A program made the translations under genes and the position numbers. The notes below the pieces were generated by a model. That model saw only the letters and a program-made list of their open reading frames with translations. It was not told the DNA's origin and made no database searches. From CAZRZN01 sp964604565 (GTDB lineage Bacteria; Pseudomonadota; Alphaproteobacteria; Rhodobacterales; Rhodobacteraceae), in NCBI GenBank assembly GCA_964604565.1, contig CAZRZN010000013.1:1-38120 (forward strand): a DNA stretch of 38,120 nucleotides, read 5' to 3'. This document shows positions 30,323 through 38,032 of this stretch, piece after piece (positions within the stretch are counted from its first letter, which is position 1; each line of letters starts with the position of its first letter).

Positions 30323-32248
30323 TCAGGCGCGCCTGTCCAGCATTTGCACACCCAGAACAGTCAGCACCTTCGTCTCTATATCCTCTGCATTCAGCTTGGC
30401 GACGGCATACATGTCGCGCGGGCTGGCCTGATCGATGAACGTATCCGGCAGCACCATGGAGCGGTATTTCAACCCGTTGTCAAAGATGCCTTCTTCGGCC
30501 AAGAGATGTGCCACGTGGCTGCCGAAACCGCCGACGGCCCCCTCTTCGATCGTGATCAGCGCCTCATGGTCGCGCGCGAGGCGCAGGATGAGGTCGCGGT
30601 CCAGTGGCTTGGCAAAGCGTGCGTCGGCCACGGTTGGCGTGATGCCCCGAAGGCCCAGCGACTCGCAGGCGGTCAGGACCTCCGACAGGCGCGTTCCGAA
30701 CGAGAGGATCGCCACGCCCTTGCCTTCGCGGATCATGCGGCCCTTGCCAATTTCAAGAGGCTGACCACGTTCGGGCATTTCGACGCCAGAGCCTTCGCCA
30801 CGGGGGTAGCGGAACGCGATAGGCCCGTCGTCATATGCTGCCGCCGTGGCGACCATGTGCTTCAATTCCGCCTCGTCCGCGGCGGCCATCACGACGAAGC
30901 CGGGCAGATTCGACAGGTAGGCCACGTCATAACTGCCCGCATGGGTCGCACCGTCGGCCCCGACAAGGCCGGCACGGTCGATGGCAAAGCGCACGGGCAG
31001 ACGCTGGATCGCGACATCATGCACCACTTGATCGTAACCGCGTTGCAGGAATGTCGAATAAATCGCGCAGAAGGGACGCATTCCGCCCGCTGCAAGACCT
31101 GCGGCGAAGGTGACGCCGTGTTGTTCTGCGATCCCGACATCGAAGCATCGGCTGGGGTATCTTTCGGCGAAGAGATCCAGTCCGGTGCCATCGGGCATCG
31201 CCGCGGTGACCGCGCAGATCCGTGGATCATCGGCGGCCTGAGCCAGCAGCGCATCGGCAAAGACCTTGGTGTAGCTGGGAGCGTTGGAGGGAGCCTTGTT
31301 CTGCTTCCCGGTGACCACGTCGAATTTGGCGCGCGCGTGCCCCTTGTCGGCTGCGTGTTCGGCGTGGGAATACCCCTTGCCCTTGCGGGTGAGGGCGTGG
31401 ATCAGGATCGGCCCGGTCGCCCGCTGGCGAACAGTGCGCAAAACCGGCAAGAGTTGCCCGAGGTCGTGGCCGTCCAATGGTCCGAGGTAGGAAAACCCGA
31501 GTTCCTCGAACAGCGTCCCACCAACGGTCATGCCCTTGAGCATTTCCTTGGCACGCTTTGCCCCCTCGCGGAACGGTTCCGGCAACATGCTGACGGCGCC
31601 CTTCGCGGCTGCCTTGAAATCCTGGAACGGCGCCTCTGCATAAAGGCGGCTGAGATAGGAGGACATCGCACCGGTAGGTGGCGCAATGCTCATTTCATTG
31701 TCGTTGAGGATGACGATCAGGCGTTTTTTCAGATGACCGGCATTGTTCAGCGCCTCAAAGGCCATGCCCGCGCTCATCGCGCCATCCCCGATCACGGCGA
31801 TGGCGTCGCCGTGCCCCGTCTCGCTGAGGCCGCCCAGATCGCGCGCCACGGCGAAGCCCAAAGCCGCCGAGATCGAAGTGCTGGAATGCGCAGCGCCGAA
31901 GGGGTCATAGACACTTTCGGATCGTTTGGTGAAACCCGAGAGTCCGTCCTTTTGCCGCAATGTCCGCATGCGGTCGCGCCGGCCAGTCAGGATCTTGTGC
32001 GGATAGCTCTGGTGACTGACGTCCCAGATGATCTTGTCCCGGGGCGCATCGAAAACGCTATGGAGCGCAACACTCAATTCCACGACACCAAGGCCCGCGC
32101 CCAGATGACCGCCGGTTTCGGACACGGCCGAGATGGTTTCGGCGCGCAGTTCGTCTGCCAGTTGTTCCAGTTCGGGATCGGAAAACTGTTTGAGATCAGC
32201 CGGGCTGTTCACCAGGTCAAGCAAGGGGGTCTTGGGCCGGTCGCTCAT
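30323..32248 (-). CDS. dxs: 1-deoxy-D-xylulose-5-phosphate synthase
   Basis: This 641-aa thiamine-diphosphate enzyme condenses pyruvate and glyceraldehyde 3-phosphate in the first step of the MEP isoprenoid pathway. Clear motifs are IIWDVSHQSYPHKILTGRRD, AIAVIGDGAMSAGMAFEALN with the TPP-binding GDGAMSAG...NDN pattern, GIAEQHGVTFAAGLA (catalytic glutamate region) and EEGAVGGFGSHV. Length is typical. GGAGG precedes the ATG, and the gene is 17 bases behind ispA, making it last in the HDAC-xseB-ispA-dxs cluster. Its products feed quinones, carotenoids and, where present, bacteriochlorophyll. Confidence 0.97.
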   Translation of the reverse strand: MSDRPKTPLLDLVNSPADLKQFSDPELEQLADELRAETISAVSETGGHLGAGLGVVELSVALHSVFDAPRDKIIWDVSHQSYPHKILTGRRDRMRTLRQKDGLSGFTKRSESVYDPFGAAHSSTSISAALGFAVARDLGGLSETGHGDAIAVIGDGAMSAGMAFEALNNAGHLKKRLIVILNDNEMSIAPPTGAMSSYLSRLYAEAPFQDFKAAAKGAVSMLPEPFREGAKRAKEMLKGMTVGGTLFEELGFSYLGPLDGHDLGQLLPVLRTVRQRATGPILIHALTRKGKGYSHAEHAADKGHARAKFDVVTGKQNKAPSNAPSYTKVFADALLAQAADDPRICAVTAAMPDGTGLDLFAERYPSRCFDVGIAEQHGVTFAAGLAAGGMRPFCAIYSTFLQRGYDQVVHDVAIQRLPVRFAIDRAGLVGADGATHAGSYDVAYLSNLPGFVVMAAADEAELKHMVATAAAYDDGPIAFRYPRGEGSGVEMPERGQPLEIGKGRMIREGKGVAILSFGTRLSEVLTACESLGLRGITPTVADARFAKPLDRDLILRLARDHEALITIEEGAVGGFGSHVAHLLAEEGIFDNGLKYRSMVLPDTFIDQASPRDMYAVAKLNAEDIETKVLTVLGVQMLDRRA

Positions 32249-32265
32249 GGGCGCCCTCCGTAAGG

Positions 32266-33141
32266 TCAGGTCCGGCGCGCAATAACGAACCGCGCCGCTT
32301 CCTGCAAGTTTGTCGCGTTGTCACCGTAAACAGATAGGCAATCGCACGCTTCGGTCACGAGAGCCTCAGCGCGACGTTTCGCCCCGTCCAGACCCAGCAA
32401 GGAAACGAAGGTCGCCTTGCCCCGGTCAGCGTCCTTGCCCACGGCCTTGCCCATGGCTCCCGCGTCGCCTTCGACGTCGAGGATGTCATCCGCGATCTGG
32501 AAGGCAAGACCGAGCCGGTCGGCATACCCCGAAAGCGCATCACTGTCGGCTTGGGCCAGACGGGCACCCGCCTCTGCCGCCCAACGGATCAATGCGCCGG
32601 TCTTGCCCGCCTGCAAGTCGGTGATCTCTTCAAGCGTCAGCGGTGCCGCGGCCCGTTCCGCCGCCATGTCCAGTGCCTGCCCCAGCACCATGCCACGCGC
32701 ACCGGAGGCACGCGCGAGACTGAGCGCGAGGTCCGCCCGAACCCCTGCATCGGCATGGCATTCGGGTCGGGTCACCAATTCAAAGCCAAGCGTGTGCAGC
32801 GCATCGCCGGCCAGAACGGCTGTCGCCTCGTCCCATTTGCGATGCACCGTGGGCTGGCCCCGGCGCAGGTCATCATCATCCATGCAGGGCAGATCGTCAT
32901 GCACGAGGCTGTAGGCATGGATGACCTCGATCGCCAAGGCAGGCCAAAGCGCCTGCGCCGGACGAACATCATGCAGCCGGGCCCCCTCCAGCACCAGATA
33001 CCCTCGCAACCGTTTGCCACCGCTCGCCGCGTAGCGCATGGCAGAAACCACCGGCAGCGCAGCATGCTCGGACAGGACCGCGTTCAGATGCGCCTCGATC
33101 GCCTCCGCCGCGGCAGCACGGCCATCTGCGAAACCTCTCAC
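32266..33141 (-). CDS. ispA: Farnesyl/geranyl diphosphate synthase (polyprenyl synthetase)
   Basis: This 291-aa trans-prenyltransferase joins isopentenyl units to allylic diphosphates. The first aspartate-rich motif is in LVHDDLPCMDDDDLRRG (DDx4D, the bacterial short-chain type) and the second in FQIADDILD. GGKRLRGYLVLEG and GKTGALIRWAAEAG are conserved substrate contacts. The start is GTG at 33141, overlapping the xseB TGA, which fixes the start and shows coupling. Exact chain length (C15 or C20) cannot be read with certainty. Confidence 0.93.
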   Translation of the reverse strand: MRGFADGRAAAAEAIEAHLNAVLSEHAALPVVSAMRYAASGGKRLRGYLVLEGARLHDVRPAQALWPALAIEVIHAYSLVHDDLPCMDDDDLRRGQPTVHRKWDEATAVLAGDALHTLGFELVTRPECHADAGVRADLALSLARASGARGMVLGQALDMAAERAAAPLTLEEITDLQAGKTGALIRWAAEAGARLAQADSDALSGYADRLGLAFQIADDILDVEGDAGAMGKAVGKDADRGKATFVSLLGLDGAKRRAEALVTEACDCLSVYGDNATNLQEAARFVIARRT

Positions 33142-33380
33142 AGCCCTTCGGTCGCCTTTGTTCCCGTCGGGGTCCCCTCGGCGTCCAGCGTGATCGTGGC
33201 GACCTTCTCCTCGGCATCCTTCAGCTTTTTGTCGCAGCGTTTGCGCAACGCCGCCCCGCGCTCATAGAGGGTGATTGACTCCTCAAGCGCCACATCTCCG
33301 CGTTCCAGCAGGCCGACCACACGCTCCAGCTCGGCCATGGCCTGTTCGAATGTCATTTCCTCGACAGGGATCTCGCTCAT
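33138..33380 (-). CDS. xseB: Exodeoxyribonuclease VII small subunit
   Basis: This 80-aa helical subunit of the single-strand exonuclease XseAB has the family signature FEQAMAELERVVGLLERGD followed by LEESITLYERGAALRKRCD. The C terminus ends in a short acidic/threonine-rich tail. The ATG overlaps the upstream HDAC-like stop and its own stop overlaps the ispA GTG. The xseB-ispA-dxs order is common in proteobacteria. The large subunit xseA is not in the window. Confidence 0.95.
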   Translation of the reverse strand: MSEIPVEEMTFEQAMAELERVVGLLERGDVALEESITLYERGAALRKRCDKKLKDAEEKVATITLDAEGTPTGTKATEGL

Positions 33381-34300
33381 TTGCCCGCCTCCAATAGTTC
33401 TTCCACATGCGCCTTGCCGCTGTCGCTGAGCGCGTCAAGATCATAGCCGCCTTCGAGGCAAGACACCACGCGTCCCCCGCATACTTCATTCGCAAGATCG
33501 CAAAGCGACCGCGTGATCCAGCGGAAATCCTCCACGGTCCAGTTCAACTGTGCCAGAGGGTCATCCTGATGGGCGTCGAACCCCGCCGAAAGGATCAGCA
33601 GATCCGGGGCAAAGGCCCTCAGCCGCCTGAGCGCCGGACCCCATGCGGCGCGCATCTCTGCCGTCCCAGAACCCGGCGGCAGCGGCAGGTTCAGCACATT
33701 GTCATGGGCCCCACGCTCCTCCTTGCTGCCGGTGCCGGGCCAAAGCGGCATCTGGTGCGATCCGATGAACAGCGCACGCCTTTCATTCCAAAGCAGGTCC
33801 TGCGTCCCGTTGCCGTGGTGCACATCGAAATCCACCACCGCGACGCGGCCCAAACCATGCGTTTCAAGCGCATGCCTTGCCGCAATCGACGCATTCCCGA
33901 AAAGACAGAAGCCCATGGCCGTCGCGTGTTCGGCGTGGTGTCCCGGAGGCCGCATAGCGCAAAAGGCATTGGTCAGCCGACCCTCCAGAACCGCGTCGAC
34001 GGCAGCGACCCCTGCGCCTGCCCCCCTAAGGGCCGCCGACATCGTGCCCGGTGACATCCATGTGTCGCCATCGACCTGCCGCATGCCACGTTCAGGCGCC
34101 ATCTCACGAAGTGCGTCCAGATAGCTTTGTGGATGGCACAGCCGCAGGTGCGCCTCCGTGGCCTCCGGGGCAGCCTCACGCTTGAGATCCAGCCCCGCAA
34201 GCGCATGCAACAAATGTTCCAGCCGCGCCACACGCTCCGGGTGACCTTCCGGAGTCACATGGTTGAGGCCATCAGCATGGGTGAAAAGTGCCGTCGCCAT
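33377..34300 (-). CDS. Histone deacetylase-like amidohydrolase
   Basis: This is a 307-aa zinc hydrolase of the HDAC/acetylpolyamine amidohydrolase superfamily. The catalytic histidine pair is H121-H122 in MRPPGHHAEHATAMGFCLFG, the zinc ligands lie in VVDFDVHHGNGTQDL, and LILSAGFDAHQDDPL carries the third ligand. Bacterial members deacetylate acetyl-polyamines or protein lysines; the substrate here is unknown. GGAGG lies before the ATG at 34300, preferred over an upstream in-frame ATG at 34324. It heads the xseB-ispA-dxs cluster and overlaps xseB by four bases. Confidence 0.92.
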   Translation of the reverse strand: MATALFTHADGLNHVTPEGHPERVARLEHLLHALAGLDLKREAAPEATEAHLRLCHPQSYLDALREMAPERGMRQVDGDTWMSPGTMSAALRGAGAGVAAVDAVLEGRLTNAFCAMRPPGHHAEHATAMGFCLFGNASIAARHALETHGLGRVAVVDFDVHHGNGTQDLLWNERRALFIGSHQMPLWPGTGSKEERGAHDNVLNLPLPPGSGTAEMRAAWGPALRRLRAFAPDLLILSAGFDAHQDDPLAQLNWTVEDFRWITRSLCDLANEVCGGRVVSCLEGGYDLDALSDSGKAHVEELLEAGK

Positions 34301-34372
34301 CGCGCCTCCGACGTCTTCTTTCAAAATTCCCGGACTCCCCGGACATCATCAGGCGCCCTCATCCGGGGGGAC

Positions 34373-34391
34373 AAAAGCCCGAAAGCCGGGC
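34373..34391 (-). terminator. Terminator of the response-regulator operon
   Basis: On the minus strand GCCCG-GCTTT-CGGGC is followed by TTTT (complement of 34373-34376), 12 bases after the petR-like stop. It is a short but proper intrinsic terminator, just upstream of the HDAC-like gene. Confidence 0.7.
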
Positions 34392-34403
34392 CACTGCAAG
34401 CCG

Positions 34404-35105
34404 TCAATCCGGTGCAAGCATATAGCCCGACCCACGGACCGTCTGCAGATACCGCGGTTGTTTCGGATCAGATTCCAGCTTGCGACGCAGACGGGTGATC
34501 TGCACGTCCACCGCACGTTCCTGTGCCTGCCCCTTGTCCCGGCCAAGCTCCTCGACCAGTTTGGCGCGGCTGAGCGCGTCACCCGGGCGCGCGGAAAAGA
34601 TCCGCATGAGCTGGCTTTCCGTTGCGGTCAGCCGGACGAGATCCTCGCCCCGCCACATTTCCCCGCGCTCGATATCGTAACGGATCTCGCCAAGTGTCAG
34701 CAGCTTTGGCGCCGAATCCCCCGCTGCGCTTTCCGGCATTCGCCGCAGGATCGCGTTGATGCGCAAAAGCAGTTCCTTCGGCTCGAAAGGCTTGGCCAGA
34801 TAGTCGTCCGCCCCCGCTTCAAGCCCCTTTATCCGGTCCTCGGTTTCCGCGCGCGCGGTCAGCAGCAAGATCGGCGTGTCGCGTGTTTCTCGAATGCCCG
34901 TGGTCAGACTGACACCATCCTCCCCCGGCATCATCACGTCCAGCACGATCATATCGAAGTCCAGTCCGTCGAGGATCCGTCGCGCATGGGCCGCATCCCG
35001 CGCCGCGGTAACAAGAAAGCCGTTCCTGATCAGAAACTGCTGCAAGAGGCCGCGAATACGCTCATCGTCATCGACAATCAGAAGATGGGCATCGTTGTCG
35101 TTCAT
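34404..35105 (-). CDS. petR: OmpR-family response regulator (PetR-like)
   Basis: This is a 233-aa two-component regulator. The receiver has the acidic pocket VDDDE, the phosphoacceptor D56 in IVLDVMMPGEDG and K105 in DDYLAKPFEP. The C-terminal winged helix (from about residue 130) contains RLTATESQLMRIF and the recognition helix AVDVQITRLRRKLE, ending in VRGSGYML. No histidine kinase is adjacent. It overlaps the MarR-type gene by four bases. A coupled MarR-type/OmpR-type pair is the petP-petR arrangement described in Rhodobacter capsulatus, so I use that name by analogy. Confidence 0.87.
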   Translation of the reverse strand: MNDNDAHLLIVDDDERIRGLLQQFLIRNGFLVTAARDAAHARRILDGLDFDMIVLDVMMPGEDGVSLTTGIRETRDTPILLLTARAETEDRIKGLEAGADDYLAKPFEPKELLLRINAILRRMPESAAGDSAPKLLTLGEIRYDIERGEMWRGEDLVRLTATESQLMRIFSARPGDALSRAKLVEELGRDKGQAQERAVDVQITRLRRKLESDPKQPRYLQTVRGSGYMLAPD

Positions 35106-35605
35106 CCCCGACCCTCCTTCAACCTTTGGTATTGTCGGCGCATTTCAGGGTCCATCATTGCCTCCAGCACCCTGCGAAATCCGGCAACCGCTTCGGGACC
35201 GGCCTCGCGGTAGGCGGCACGCATGCGCATCCGCTGTGCATCGGACAATTGTCGATCCAGTGCTTCGCCCGCCTCGGTCAGGTAGAGATGGCGTTCGCGC
35301 TTGTCCGTGCGGCCCACTCTGCTGTCGACCAGACCATCCTTGATCAAGGTGCGCAAGACACGGTTCAGGGACTGTTTTGTCACCCCCAGGGTCGTCAGCA
35401 GGTTGTTCACCGTTGTGCCCGGCGCGCCATGAATGAAATGCAGCGCGCGATGATGCGCCCGCCCGTAGCTCAACCCGCTGAGGATGCGATCCGGGTCGGC
35501 AGTAAAGCCGCGGTAGGCAAAGAACATGGCCTCGGCCCCCTGCCGCAGTTGTTCGTCGGTGAGGTAGAGCAAGGTCTCGCCCTGTGATCCGCGCCCGTCT
35601 GACAT
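35102..35605 (-). CDS. petP: MarR-family transcriptional regulator (PetP-like)
   Basis: This 167-aa winged-helix protein has a DNA-binding core: HFIHGAPGTTVNNLLTTLGV, then TKQSLNRVLRTLIKDGLVDS (recognition helix), then the wing VGRTDKRERHLYLTEAG. N- and C-terminal helices would form the MarR dimer interface. Its stop overlaps the response-regulator start (ATGA). The name follows the PetP-PetR pairing. It is divergent from ilvE, with overlapping promoter elements between them. Confidence 0.85.
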   Translation of the reverse strand: MSDGRGSQGETLLYLTDEQLRQGAEAMFFAYRGFTADPDRILSGLSYGRAHHRALHFIHGAPGTTVNNLLTTLGVTKQSLNRVLRTLIKDGLVDSRVGRTDKRERHLYLTEAGEALDRQLSDAQRMRMRAAYREAGPEAVAGFRRVLEAMMDPEMRRQYQRLKEGRG

Positions 35606-35636
35606 CCCCGGTTACACCCTTTCCTGATTTTGGAGC

Positions 35637-35665
35637 ATTTTAAGTCAGCCTTGTTGACATTCCAA
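35637..35665 (-). promoter_or_regulatory. Sigma-70-like promoter of the petP-petR pair
   Basis: On the minus strand, TTGGAA (35660-35665), a 17-bp spacer and TAAAAT (35637-35642, 5 of 6 to consensus) predict transcription starting about 25 bases before the MarR-gene ATG. The spacer holds an imperfect dyad TGTCA-N7-TGACT that could be an autoregulatory site. Confidence 0.6.
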
Positions 35666-35728
35666 GGGTGAACTGGTAGCGAACTAAGGATTTTTGGTAA
35701 TTTTATGTCCACATCGGGTGTAATTTTA
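35654..35728 (+). promoter_or_regulatory. Possible ilvE promoter and direct repeats
   Basis: TTGACA (35654-35659) lies on the plus strand inside the petP promoter, with a poor -10 (TAGCGA at 17 bp). Two copies of GTAATTTTA (35697-35705 and 35720-35728) are 23 bp apart before ilvE and could be activator sites or coincidental AT-rich sequence. Confidence 0.3.
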
Positions 35729-35774
35729 GCAACTTTACGAAAACTTGGCCCGCTGCATGTGAGGGAGAGACGCG

Positions 35775-36647
35775 ATGGCTGATGGAGCATATGACGACCG
35801 CGACGGCAAGATCTGGCTGGATGGCCAGATGGTGGACTGGCGGGCGGCCAATGTACATGTGCTGACCCATGGTCTGCATTATGCCAGCTCGGTGTTCGAG
35901 GGAGAGCGGGCCTATAACGGCAAGATCTTCCTGTCGCGGGCGCATTCCGAGAGACTGCATTTTTCGGGCCGGCAGCTCGATTTCGAGATCCCCTTCACAG
36001 TCGATGAACTAGAGGCGGCCAAGCAATCAGTGCTGTCGGTCAACGGGTTGACCAATGCCTATGTGCGCGCTGTCGCATGGCGTGGGGCCGGCCCTGACAT
36101 GGGTGTCGCCTCTGCCCGCAACCCTGTCCGAGTGGCCATCGCGGCCTGGGAATGGGGCAACTATTATGGAGACGCCAAGATGAAGGGCGCCAAACTGGAT
36201 ATTTCCAAGTGGAAGCGCCCCTCTCCCGAGACCATCCCGGTTCATGCCAAGGCAGCGGGTCTTTACATGATCTGCACGACCTCCAAGCATGCCGCCGAGG
36301 CCAAGGGGTGTTCGGATGCCCTTTTCATGGATTACCGAGGCTACGTGGCAGAGGCGACCGGGGCAAATATCTTCTTCGTCAAGGACGGGGAGGTGCATAC
36401 ACCTTTGCCGGACTGTTTTCTGAACGGTCTGACACGGCAGACCGTCATCGGCATGTTGAAGGACCGCCAGATCAAAGTACACGAACGGCATATCATGCCC
36501 GAGGAGATGGAAGGTTTCGAACAGTGCTGGCTGACCGGAACGGCGGCCGAAGTCACACCTGTCGGGCAAATCGGCGAATTTACCTTCGATGTCGGCGCTC
36601 TGACGCGCGATGTTTCGGACAGCTACGAAAAACTGGTGCGCAGCTGA
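35775..36647 (+). CDS. ilvE: Branched-chain amino-acid aminotransferase
   Basis: This 290-aa class IV (fold type IV) PLP enzyme transaminates leucine, isoleucine and valine with 2-oxoglutarate. Features are VLTHGLHYASSVFEGERAY, the PLP lysine K159 in IPVHAKAAGLYMIC, the EATGANIFFVKDGEVHTP segment and CFLNGLTRQTVIGML. GAGGGAGAG precedes the ATG. A D-amino-acid or aminodeoxychorismate enzyme of the same fold is a less likely alternative. It is divergent from the PetP-like gene and convergent with the PAS gene, with a shared hairpin. Confidence 0.94.
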   Translation: MADGAYDDRDGKIWLDGQMVDWRAANVHVLTHGLHYASSVFEGERAYNGKIFLSRAHSERLHFSGRQLDFEIPFTVDELEAAKQSVLSVNGLTNAYVRAVAWRGAGPDMGVASARNPVRVAIAAWEWGNYYGDAKMKGAKLDISKWKRPSPETIPVHAKAAGLYMICTTSKHAAEAKGCSDALFMDYRGYVAEATGANIFFVKDGEVHTPLPDCFLNGLTRQTVIGMLKDRQIKVHERHIMPEEMEGFEQCWLTGTAAEVTPVGQIGEFTFDVGALTRDVSDSYEKLVRS

Positions 36648-36654
36648 CCAATTG

Positions 36655-36673
36655 GGTGGGGCCCTGCCCCACC
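36655..36673. terminator. Bidirectional hairpin between ilvE and the PAS gene
   Basis: GGTGGGGC (36655-36662), loop CCT, GCCCCACC (36666-36673), lying 7 bases after the ilvE stop and 9 bases past the stop of the convergent PAS gene. There is no T tract. Confidence 0.65.
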
Positions 36674-36681
36674 TTCCGCGC

Positions 36682-37929
36682 TCACAGCATCGACCGCAAC
36701 ATTGCCGTGTTGCTCTGAATGACAGAATTCAATTCGACCATGCGGGCAAGACGCTCCTCTATCTCATCCTGGCAAGCATCGAGCTGTTCGACGATCCCGA
36801 CCAGCGCGGTCCCGGAATTGGACAGCGCGGCACTTTCGATCTTGCACATCATGCGGGTCGAACTCAGCCCTGTAACATACCGCTTCATATCCAGAACGCT
36901 GCGGGCAAAACGTTTGGCCTCGGCCTCGACGCTTTGGAGGGACCCCATGGTTTCATCAAGGAACTTCTTGCGATGGGCCGCCACCTCGGCAATCTCGGCT
37001 TCGACATCAATGCTTTTGGGATAGGTTGCCGCGGTGTTTCGAAAGACATCGATCATCTCGTGTTCCAGCGCAGTTGCAAAACTGAGGAACTGCCCGCGGA
37101 GAATCGCACTGCGGATTCGGGCGAAAACACAGGTATCCCCGTCCACGAAGGTTTTCACCCAGGTCGACATTTCCTCGAGCATCTGACTATAATTGACCGA
37201 GATGGCGCTGATCGGGCCGCCGGCACTCTCCAGTCTCGAGGCAATGATGCGCATGTTCATGGGCACCGTTCGGATCGCCTTGAAGGCTTCCGTCATCTCG
37301 TTTGTTTCCACTTGGACCTGACCAATGGCGCGCGCCATGTCGAGGAACCTTCGCTGGAGCGGGTCAATGTCCTGCCCGGTCTGGCGGGCGCGGGCTTCGA
37401 ATTCGGTGGCCAGCGCGTGACTTTGAAAAGAATCGTAGTTTGAAAAACCCTGAGCCTTTATTGCAGCCAAAAGGACATCCGTGCTTTCCCTCGGCGTCAG
37501 ACCTTCTGATTTCTCCCTTGAGAGCAAATCGGAATACAAGACTGAAACGGTTTCAAAAAGCTTCGAGGTAGGCTTGAGGCGGGTTGAAATATACCCTCCG
37601 TCGGCGGGGGAAACGAGCGCAAAAACCCAGTAGTAGCGACCATTTTTGCAGCGATTCTTTACATAGGCGCCGGTGGGTTTGCCCTCCTTCAGACGATCCC
37701 ACATCAACTGGAAAACACCCTTTGGCATGTCGGGATGTCGGATGATCTTGTGCGGGGCCCGGATCAGATCCTCCCAATCGTAGGCGGCGACACGTTGGAA
37801 CACGCTGTTGCCAGCCAAGATGACACCGCGCGGATCCGTGCGCGAATAAAACAATTCCGTAAGATGAAACGGCGCCTCGGATCCCGAATAGGACGTATCG
37901 GCGGTAAACTGCTGTGTGTGTTCCGTCAT
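36682..37929 (-). CDS. Soluble Aer-type PAS-domain sensor with unrecognised helical output region
   Basis: This encodes 415 aa. A PAS domain of the Aer (aerotaxis) type occupies about residues 25-125: SRTDPRGVILAGNSVF, HKIIRHPDMPKGVFQLMW (60-77) and VKNRCKNGRYYWVFALVSP. The remainder (about 130-415) is helical, without a transmembrane segment, HAMP domain, kinase domain or the conserved hairpin motif of chemoreceptors. It ends ELNSVIQSNTAMLRSML. The ATG at 37929 is chosen over an in-frame TTG at 37944. Flavin or redox sensing is inferred from the Aer likeness only. A close paralogue begins upstream at the window edge. Confidence 0.75.
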   Translation of the reverse strand: MTEHTQQFTADTSYSGSEAPFHLTELFYSRTDPRGVILAGNSVFQRVAAYDWEDLIRAPHKIIRHPDMPKGVFQLMWDRLKEGKPTGAYVKNRCKNGRYYWVFALVSPADGGYISTRLKPTSKLFETVSVLYSDLLSREKSEGLTPRESTDVLLAAIKAQGFSNYDSFQSHALATEFEARARQTGQDIDPLQRRFLDMARAIGQVQVETNEMTEAFKAIRTVPMNMRIIASRLESAGGPISAISVNYSQMLEEMSTWVKTFVDGDTCVFARIRSAILRGQFLSFATALEHEMIDVFRNTAATYPKSIDVEAEIAEVAAHRKKFLDETMGSLQSVEAEAKRFARSVLDMKRYVTGLSSTRMMCKIESAALSNSGTALVGIVEQLDACQDEIEERLARMVELNSVIQSNTAMLRSML

Positions 37930-38032
37930 GGGAGGTCCCTGCAACGAGCGTCGGTATCGGCAATATCCGGGGGAAGGCTTGCCAAACTGTAAACGGGCAT
38001 TGACCCGGCCTTCCGCGCCCGGAATTGCAGGG

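Noticed and set aside
30344..32263. A 639-codon plus-strand open frame covering all of dxs
   Set aside because: It is a high-GC antisense shadow: the dxs protein on the other strand has every family motif, while this frame gives a low-complexity His/Arg/Gly-rich product.
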